Origin: Polyangiaceae bacterium
GTDB taxonomy: Bacteria > Myxococcota_A > Polyangia > Polyangiales > Polyangiaceae
DNA length: 64,000 bases
Direction of reading: 5' to 3'
Assembly: GCA_041389725.1 (NCBI GenBank)
Contig: JAWKRG010000005.1
Span: 718,160-782,159 of the forward strand
This document shows positions 38,445 to 44,738 of this stretch, piece after piece. The notes beneath the pieces are model-generated. The model saw only the letters and a list, made by a program, of their open reading frames with translations, was not told the DNA's origin and did not search any database. The translations under genes and the position numbers were made by a program. How positions within the stretch are numbered: position 1 is the stretch's first letter; every line of letters begins with the position of its first letter.

Positions 38445-38852
38445 CTAGGCGAAGGGGTTCTTCACCACCACGCCACCATAGTCTTGGCCGTCGCTCAGAT
38501 CCTCGGTGTGGAGCACAGTGCTGCCCAGCGCTCGCGCCGCCTCGATGATGGCCGCATCCCAGTACGAGATCTGATAACGCTCTTTGCTGGCAAGTGCCGC
38601 CTTCATGACAGTGAGGGTGAGCTCCTGGGCTGGGTAGCGAAGGAACGACTCGATGAGCAACACTGCCTGCTCGTGAGAGAGCGCGTCCGCTCGACTCGCG
38701 CGGGTTGCTTGGACGTAGAACTCCTGCAACACCTGCACCGAAAGGCAGAGATCGTCTCGCTCGAGCAACGCCCGCGCGCGCTCTGCCTTGCTCTTTTCTG
38801 ACGGGTGTGTGCTTACCGCGTAGAGCAAGACATTCGTGTCAACGAACTCCAT
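38445..38852 (-). CDS. vapC: VapC-type PIN-domain ribonuclease toxin
   Basis: This 135-residue PIN protein has the acidic residues that bind Mg2+ in place: Asp5 (MEFVDTN), Glu44 (LQEFY), Asp99 (YWDAA) and Asp118/Asp121 (HTEDLSDG). VapC toxins cleave specific RNAs, often initiator tRNA or the rRNA sarcin loop; the target here is unknown. Its ATG shares one base with the antitoxin stop (TGATG), the usual toxin-antitoxin coupling, with the antitoxin first. Confidence 0.93.
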   Translation of the reverse strand: MEFVDTNVLLYAVSTHPSEKSKAERARALLERDDLCLSVQVLQEFYVQATRASRADALSHEQAVLLIESFLRYPAQELTLTVMKAALASKERYQISYWDAAIIEAARALGSTVLHTEDLSDGQDYGGVVVKNPFA

Positions 38853-39082
38853 CAGCGCCGATGCACCTGTTCGCGGCTGAGTCGATCACCTGCCCGGAAG
38901 CTCTTCAGCGAAGCAATCACTTCGGATTGAAGCCGCTTCCGCCGCTCGAAATCCGACTCTTCCTCCGCAAAGCGCGTCAGGAACTCGCGGACCACCGCGC
39001 TGACGGACGTGTCGCGTTCTGCGGCCTTGATGCGCGCGCGGCGATACAGCTCGTCCGGCAGTGTTACTGTGATGTTCTTCAC
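38852..39082 (-). CDS. vapB: VapB-type ribbon-helix-helix antitoxin
   Basis: This 76-residue protein starts at GTG and begins KNITVTLPDELYRRARIKAAERDTSVSAVVREFL, the classical ribbon-helix-helix DNA-binding fold. A charged C-terminal arm, which would neutralise VapC, follows. Upstream in-frame codons to 39340 belong to the neighbouring gene's complement, so the GTG at 39082 is preferred. It also lies between the arms of a 13-bp inverted repeat that is probably its own operator. Confidence 0.92.
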   Translation of the reverse strand: MKNITVTLPDELYRRARIKAAERDTSVSAVVREFLTRFAEEESDFERRKRLQSEVIASLKSFRAGDRLSREQVHRR

Positions 39083-39099
39083 GGATTCACAGTAACACT
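39060..39099. promoter_or_regulatory. 13-bp perfect inverted repeat around the vapB start codon
   Basis: AGTGTTACTGTGA (39060-39072) and TCACAGTAACACT (39087-39099) are exact reverse complements with a 14-base spacer that contains the GTG start. VapB/VapBC complexes commonly bind such dyads to repress their operon. As RNA the same repeat would sequester the start codon. Confidence 0.75.
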
Positions 39100-39114
39100 C
39101 GGCTCGCCGTCGCG

Positions 39115-41286
39115 CTACCCCTTCTTCGGTGGCCCTTTCGGCGGTGGCGGAGGCGGGCCCTTTGGCGCACCTCCGCCCGGCGGCTTGGGCGGCGGGACCT
39201 TGGCGCGCATCGCCTTCTCTTCTTTGTCGACGCGCGCGCAAGCCGCTTTGTCGGAGTGACGACGGCAGAGCTCGCGGTCCATGGACAGTTGGCGACGAGC
39301 GTCTTTCAACTGCTTGAACAGCGCCGAAGCTTGGCGACACGAGTTCTCGATGGACTTGTCGGCGACTTGGCCGGGCCCGACCATGATGCGGCAGCGGCGT
39401 TCGTAGAGTTTGGCGAGATCTTCGGGGCTCTTCTTGCCGCCGACGCCCTTCTTGTACAGCTCAGCTGCGTCGTAGCAGCCGTCGCTGGGGTAACTTGGCG
39501 TCGCCGGGCACGCCTTCTCGAAAAGTTCCAGCGCGCGTGCGTCGTCCTTCTTGCCAAGCTCCCCGCTGTGAGCCATTCGTCCCAGCTCCACGCAGGCCGC
39601 GTTGCTACGTAGATTGTTGCATGCGTGGTCCAGGAACTTGCCGGCACCTTCGGCGTCCTTCGGTCCGGCCGCGCCCGTGCGCATCAGCTTGCCCGCTTCG
39701 ACGCAGGCAGAGCTGTAGTTGCGCTCGCAGGCGGCCTTGAACAGCTTCAGGGCCTCGGCCGGATCCTTCTTCACGGCCTTGCTATCACTCGCCAAGTGCG
39801 TCGCGAGCTCCACGCACATGTTGGTGCGGCCCAGGGCGCACTGCTGTTTGAGGGTCGCAATGCCTTTCTCGGGGCTCGCCAGGGTGCCGCTGCCCTCGAT
39901 GTAGCGCTTGGCGAGCTGGCTACAACCGTAGCTGTTGCCAAGCTTGCACGCGCGCTCGGTGTAGCGGAAGGCACTGGTCGGCGACGGCTTGAAGGCCTTC
40001 GGGTCGTCGCTGAGCATGGGTCGCTCGGCGGCGGACGCGAGCGCCAGGCAAGCGCCGGCATAGCCGCCGGTGCATGCTTTCGAGTACAGCTCCCGTGCTG
40101 CCGTGCGGTCTGCATCCTCACCGCGCGTCAGCGCGCTCGCGAGCATGTTGCAGCTCGCCAAGTGACCGCCATCGCAACCCTTGCGGTAGAAGGCAGTGGC
40201 GGCCTTCTCCGCTTCTTTGCGCTTCTCAGGGTCGATCCTCGCAGTCTTGGTCTGCGGGTCCCTGACCATGACTTTGCGATACTGTCCGACCGCGGCGTTG
40301 TAGCAGCTCTGCGCGCTGCCCTTTTCGCACTGCGCCTCACACTCGGCGGTGTCCGAGTCCTTGCACTGGTAGGCGTCGGCCGCGGATTTGCGGATGCACA
40401 CGCCCTTCTTGTCGAGCACGTAACCGGTGCTGCAGGGATTGGCCGTCTCCTGCCCATTGCCGGCGTGCTCCTCGCCTTCGTCGCCGCCTTCGTCGTTGCC
40501 AGCCTTCGCCACGACGGGCGCCAACTGCAGCTGCACCAGGTTTTCGCAGTCCTTCGGCGGGGCTTCGTCGCTGCCCGCCTTGCATGCGGAGAGCGCTCCA
40601 GCGCTGCGATTCATCTTGCGCGCGCTGCGGCTGCTGCCCTCGGCGCCGGCTCCCAGAACTTTGGCGCCACCCTTCACGGAACCTTCCGTGGCGGTGCCGA
40701 ACTCGAAGGCACCCAAGAGCGCCGCGCGCACGAAGTGGGTTGCCCCGTCACAGCTTCCCTTCAGGCGTGCGCGTTCCAGCTCGGGCAGGGGCGCACCCTT
40801 GCGACCCACCAGCGCGTACTTGAGCTTGAGCCGTAGCCCTTGGGACATCTCGGCGCTGATCTCTGCCGCGCTGAGCGGAATGGTCGCCGCGAGATCCGAG
40901 TTCTCCTCGATGATGCGCTCCTCCGAAGCAGGAGGAATGGACGCATAGGCGTATTCGCCCTCGGCTTTGCAGTCGTTCAGGACTTTGATGCCGTCGCAGC
41001 CGTAGTGCACGATGGCGATGCCGGCCTTCATTGCCGCTTCGAGATCCGCGCGGTGCTCCGTGTCCCAGTCCGCGAGGAACGGACGCGCGTGCTCACTGAC
41101 CGCAGTGCAGTCCTTGCCAGGCACGCCTTCCTTGCCCAGGGCTTCCGAGGCCGTGGGATCGTCGGGGCGAACCACGCTTCCCGGCGTGGCCGAGCCGCAG
41201 GACAGCGTCATCCACGCCGCCGCCGTACAAAGCACCAAGGTCCGACTCTTCTCGATGGCGGCGCGCGCCTGCTTCACTGTCGACAT
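39115..41286 (-). CDS. Sel1/HCP-type cysteine-repeat lipoprotein
   Basis: This 723-residue protein starts after GAGGGAAG and has a lipoprotein signal (TLVLCTAAAWMTLSCGS). Residues from about 350 to 660 form helical repeats of 36-40 residues with pattern YxxxCxxGxxxxCxxLA (FYRKGCDGGHLASCNMLA; LYSKACTGGYAGACLALA; CALGRTNMCVELATHLA; CERNYSSACVEAGKLM). These are Sel1-like repeats of the HcpA class, where paired cysteines staple each hairpin. The C-terminus is a Pro/Lys/Gly-rich tail. Such proteins mediate protein-protein contacts in the envelope. It ends close to vapB but is transcribed separately. Confidence 0.88.
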   Translation of the reverse strand: MSTVKQARAAIEKSRTLVLCTAAAWMTLSCGSATPGSVVRPDDPTASEALGKEGVPGKDCTAVSEHARPFLADWDTEHRADLEAAMKAGIAIVHYGCDGIKVLNDCKAEGEYAYASIPPASEERIIEENSDLAATIPLSAAEISAEMSQGLRLKLKYALVGRKGAPLPELERARLKGSCDGATHFVRAALLGAFEFGTATEGSVKGGAKVLGAGAEGSSRSARKMNRSAGALSACKAGSDEAPPKDCENLVQLQLAPVVAKAGNDEGGDEGEEHAGNGQETANPCSTGYVLDKKGVCIRKSAADAYQCKDSDTAECEAQCEKGSAQSCYNAAVGQYRKVMVRDPQTKTARIDPEKRKEAEKAATAFYRKGCDGGHLASCNMLASALTRGEDADRTAARELYSKACTGGYAGACLALASAAERPMLSDDPKAFKPSPTSAFRYTERACKLGNSYGCSQLAKRYIEGSGTLASPEKGIATLKQQCALGRTNMCVELATHLASDSKAVKKDPAEALKLFKAACERNYSSACVEAGKLMRTGAAGPKDAEGAGKFLDHACNNLRSNAACVELGRMAHSGELGKKDDARALELFEKACPATPSYPSDGCYDAAELYKKGVGGKKSPEDLAKLYERRCRIMVGPGQVADKSIENSCRQASALFKQLKDARRQLSMDRELCRRHSDKAACARVDKEEKAMRAKVPPPKPPGGGAPKGPPPPPPKGPPKKG

Positions 41287-41451
41287 GCTTCCCTCGTCTG
41301 ATGGCTGGCGGCCCACGCCGGGTCGCGCCAAAGCCGAAACCCCTATTAGACGAAGCTGTCTACCATTGCGACCCCACCTTCTGTCTACAAGCCGTGCGCG
41401 GATTGGCCTGGGGGCATCGATTCCATCGAGTCGATGCACTAGCCTCGTCGC

Positions 41452-42371
41452 ATGGGCAACGAGTTCCGCGGCCTCAGGCAGCACTCCGCCGAGTGGTTCG
41501 GCGACTCACGGGATCACTGGTGGCGTCACGAGCAGCTGGCATCACTGACGGCCGAGTGGGGCATTGTCGACGGTGCCAAGGTCGTCGACGTTGGATCCGG
41601 AGTGGGGCACTGGGGTGGTTGGCTCGCCCGCGTCACGCCGAGCAGCGTGACCTTCGTGGGCGTCGAGCGCGAGCCGCTTTGGGTTGCGAAGGCGAAGGAG
41701 CGAGCGGATGCGAGCGGCCTCGCGGCGCGCTTCGAGTACCGCGTGGGCAGCGCCGAAGAGCTGCCGCTGTCGAGCGAATCCGTCGACGTCGTGACGTGTC
41801 AGACGTTGCTGATGCACGTTGCCGATCCCAAGCGCGTGATAAGCGAAATGCTGCGCGTGCTGCGTCCCGGCGGACTGATCTTGGTGGCCGAACCGACGAA
41901 CGTGCTTGGCGGCGTGATCGATTCGATCGTCCTCGACGACGCCCAGAGGCCGCCGCACAGATCTATCGCCTCATGCTCACCTGCGTGCGCGGCAAGAAGA
42001 GCCTCGGCGAGGGTGACGACTTCATCGGTGGACGCTTGCCCCTGCTATTTCAGCAGGCGGGAGTCGAGGGCATTGCTGCGCGCGCGAACGATCGCGTGCT
42101 CGCCATGCTTCCGCCCTACGCCTCCGACTACGAGCGCGCCGTCGCAGAAGAGACTCGCGACTCTGCCGCGCGCGAAGTTTGTTTTCGCAACCGCGAGGGC
42201 ACCGAGCGCTACTTCTTGGCCGGGGGCGGCAACGCAGCCGAGTTCGACGCCCTGTGGGCAGTGGCCATCGATCAACGCCGTCGCGTCGCCGATGCCATCA
42301 GCGCCGGCAGCTACAGCGGCGCGGTCGGTGGCGGCCTGTTCTACCTGATCTGGGGCCGCAAACCGCGCTAG
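41452..42371 (+). pseudogene. Class I SAM-dependent methyltransferase, frameshifted
   Basis: The first 165 residues are a clear Rossmann methyltransferase: VVDVGSGVGHWGGWLA (SAM-binding motif I), VGVEREPLWVAKAKERA (acidic end of strand 2), SVDVVTCQTLLMHV and VLRPGGLILVAEP. After IDSIVLDDA the frame turns to low-quality sequence. Another frame continues smoothly from PEAAAQIYRLMLTC to the natural end FYLIWGRKPR. The shift lies between about 41935 and 41960 and equals one missing base (or two extra). Rejoined, the product would be about 306 residues. It may be a true pseudogene or a sequencing error. Confidence 0.8.
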
Positions 42372-42590
42372 TGGCCTGTGTGCACCTGCCGGGACGGCGG
42401 TGTCGTCGCGAGTGGTTGCGTTCTCCCCGGTTTGAACCCCTCTCAACCGCCGCGACGCCCAGAGCGCGCAGATTCGCCAAGGGGTTGTTGGTGCGGGCGT
42501 GGGTGCGGCGCAGAATCCGCCCTTCGCCTGGCCCGCGAAGCACAGCGTGGTAAGGAATGTCATAGGCTCAGAAGAGCCGGGAGGTGACAG

Positions 42591-43070
42591 ATGGCATCGG
42601 ATTCGCGCGCGCTCGGTAGCTGCGGTCGTTGGGGTGTGTTGCCACTGCCCGACTGCTGGGTCCTCTGGGTTGCCGCGCTTGCTTGTTTCACGATGGGTTG
42701 CTCCTCCGAGACTTGCCCTGGCAGCGGGTGCATTCCCGGTCTCATTGTGAGCGCATCCCGCTCACAATGGGATCCCGGGAAGTACGTCATGACCATAGAC
42801 GCGCAGGCAGATGGCAGTGCTCGCTGCGAGTGGGACTACTCGGGCTCCGATACTCTGTCGCAGGCGTGCGATCCCGGCGTGATCCTTGTCACCAACATGT
42901 TGCCGAGGCTCACTATGCGGGTCGAGGGGCGACTCCGCGATGTCCAAGTCAAGCTCACTCGCGACGGAGAGGTGCTCGAGGATCAAACCGTGGCGCCGAA
43001 GTACACGGACCACAGCGTATACGAGTGTCAATCAAGCTGCATGATCGCCGAAGTGTCTCTGGGTGAGTGA
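42591..43070 (+). CDS. Lipoprotein of unknown function
   Basis: This 159-residue protein begins nine bases after GGGAGG, with a small GGCTC/GAGCC hairpin just upstream of that site. It has a hydrophobic signal (WVLWVAALACFTMGCSSE) with a lipobox. The mature part is beta-rich with paired cysteines (CPGSGC, ARCEWDY, QACDPG, YECQSSC). The family is not recognised. A perfect inverted repeat resembling lac-type half-sites lies inside the coding region near 42743-42769. Confidence 0.75.
   Translation: MASDSRALGSCGRWGVLPLPDCWVLWVAALACFTMGCSSETCPGSGCIPGLIVSASRSQWDPGKYVMTIDAQADGSARCEWDYSGSDTLSQACDPGVILVTNMLPRLTMRVEGRLRDVQVKLTRDGEVLEDQTVAPKYTDHSVYECQSSCMIAEVSLGE
42743..42769. repeat. 11-bp perfect inverted repeat inside a gene
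   Basis: CATTGTGAGCG (42743-42753) and CGCTCACAATG (42759-42769) flank CATCC. The arms match LacI-type operator half-sites (TTGTGAGC) but with a longer spacer. In mRNA they would form a strong hairpin about 50 codons into the gene. Confidence 0.7.
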
Positions 43071-43226
43071 GCATTCACAGCTTGCTCGGAACAGGGGGCC
43101 GCCGTGCCACGGCAAGCGCTTCTCCGCACGAGGACGGAGGTGCTAGTGGTGCGAGCCTTGGCTCACGCACAGCCCGTGGCTTACGTTCAGCGGCGCTAGG
43201 TATGCACGAACGTTGCTCGTGCCGCC

Positions 43227-44570
43227 CTACGCTTTGACGCTGGGGTCCGTGATGCGGCCGACGAACAGCACCAGGCCCGAGGCGTGGTCGCGGATGAAGA
43301 ACAGAAACGGGTGATCCGCGGAAAGCTCGAAGGGCGGCTTGCTCGGCATGCCCGCGCCGCGCGGCATCACGACCGCGGTGGCGGCTGCGGCTTCGGTGCC
43401 CTTCTCGTCCACTTTGACGAAGGCTTTGTGGAACACCTCGCCGATGAACAAGCGATCGTCGGGGCGCGGCGGGTTGGCGATGCCGGTGAAGTCGGCCTTG
43501 CGGCGATCGAGCGGCAGCACCATCCCGAGCTTCAAGAGTGCCGGCCGAAGCTTGAGCGCGTTCGGTGGCTCCACCTCGAACTTCGGCACTGCAATGCTCG
43601 CTTCCTGCGTCGTGAGGGCAGAGAGCCAGGCCTCCAGGGTGGCGTTGGTCAGGTTCTTCTCCACCGCGGCCAGACCTTGCGTGGCCTTCGGCACCACCAC
43701 GAGCATGGATGCGTCCTTCCCCTTGTACGGGAGTTCCACGACTTTGACATCGCCCACTTCGGCGCAGCGCATCGAAGCGCGGCGATGCATCATGGGCACG
43801 TCCTTCTTGGTGCCCGAGGCGAGAGTGAAGGGGCGTGGAAACGTCGAGGTCTTCTCGAAGGGCTCGAGCCAGTCTGCCAAGAAGTAGATGGCGTTGACCA
43901 ACACCAAGCGCGTGTCCTTGTCCACGCCCCTTGGTGCGATCAAGTCTTTGATGCGCTTCTCGGTTTGGTCCTCGACCCAGCCGTTGATGTGCTTGCGCAC
44001 GCCTTCGGCATCGTCCACGAAGCTCACGGGCTCCAGCGGTGCGGCGAAGTGCTTCTTCGTCGCGTCGAGGTAGCTCTTCTCGAAGCTGTACGTCTTCTCA
44101 CCGAACAGGCGATTCGCGATGCGCAGGGTGAGCGGTCGGCCCTTCGCCGTGAGCGCGGTCTGCAGTTGCCCTGCTTGAGCCAGCGCCTGGTCGGGAGTCG
44201 CGGACAGATGCATCGTCTTCTGCATCTGAGCTTGCGTCTCTGCTCGTGACCCGCCGTAGGTCATGGTCAATGCCAGCGTGATGCTCGCTGGTGAGATGGC
44301 GAAGTTGCCGTTCTTCTCGCTCTGTCGATACAGATCGAAACCGAACGCGTTGCTCGAGCCGGACAGGTCCTTCGGCATGGGCGGCGGCGGCGTTGCAGGA
44401 TCGCTACTGGCTTCGGGCATGGCAGACTCCGTCGGAGGCGTGGTTGCGGTTGGCGCCGTGGCAGCGGGTGGATTGGCGGCGCTGGTCGGCGGTTCGGCAG
44501 TCGGCCGCGCACCCCCGTCGCACCCCACAAGCAACAGCCCCAGACACGCAGCGAGCAGCTCTCGTCTCAT
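43227..44570 (-). CDS. Serpin (serine protease inhibitor), lipoprotein
   Basis: This 447-residue protein has a lipoprotein signal (LLAACLGLLLVGCDGG) and a Pro/Thr/Ala linker of about 50 residues, then a full serpin fold. NGNFAISPASITLALTMTYGGS, LVNAIYFLADW, MMHRR, and the C-terminal PFLFFIRDHASGLVLFVGRI are all present. The reactive-loop hinge EKGTEAAAATAVV near residue 390 has the small-residue run needed for loop insertion, so it should be an inhibitory serpin. The scissile bond probably lies in MPRGAGM. Bacterial serpins are uncommon; membrane anchoring suggests protection against own or foreign proteases at the surface. Confidence 0.96.
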   Translation of the reverse strand: MRRELLAACLGLLLVGCDGGARPTAEPPTSAANPPAATAPTATTPPTESAMPEASSDPATPPPPMPKDLSGSSNAFGFDLYRQSEKNGNFAISPASITLALTMTYGGSRAETQAQMQKTMHLSATPDQALAQAGQLQTALTAKGRPLTLRIANRLFGEKTYSFEKSYLDATKKHFAAPLEPVSFVDDAEGVRKHINGWVEDQTEKRIKDLIAPRGVDKDTRLVLVNAIYFLADWLEPFEKTSTFPRPFTLASGTKKDVPMMHRRASMRCAEVGDVKVVELPYKGKDASMLVVVPKATQGLAAVEKNLTNATLEAWLSALTTQEASIAVPKFEVEPPNALKLRPALLKLGMVLPLDRRKADFTGIANPPRPDDRLFIGEVFHKAFVKVDEKGTEAAAATAVVMPRGAGMPSKPPFELSADHPFLFFIRDHASGLVLFVGRITDPSVKA

Positions 44571-44616
44571 GAAGGGTGGCGTACCGCCTCGGCGCCGCCC
44601 CGTACAGCCCCGCCCC

Positions 44617-44697
44617 GGTCGAAAACGACCCCGTCGAAAACGACCCTGGTTGAAACGACCCTGGTTGAAACGACCCTGGTTGAAACGACCCTGGTTG
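44617..44697. repeat. 15-bp minisatellite, locus 1 (GGTTGAAACGACCCT)
   Basis: About five head-to-tail units; the first two are variants with GGTCGAAAACGACCCC. The array lies between the serpin start and the 3' end of giant paralog 2. Each unit contains a GGTCGTTTC-type partial dyad. The same unit recurs at 47871 and 48613 in the same orientation. Confidence 0.88.
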
Positions 44698-44738
44698 CGT
44701 CGAGCGGCGCGGCGCTTCTCGAGCTGCTCGAGGGCGGT

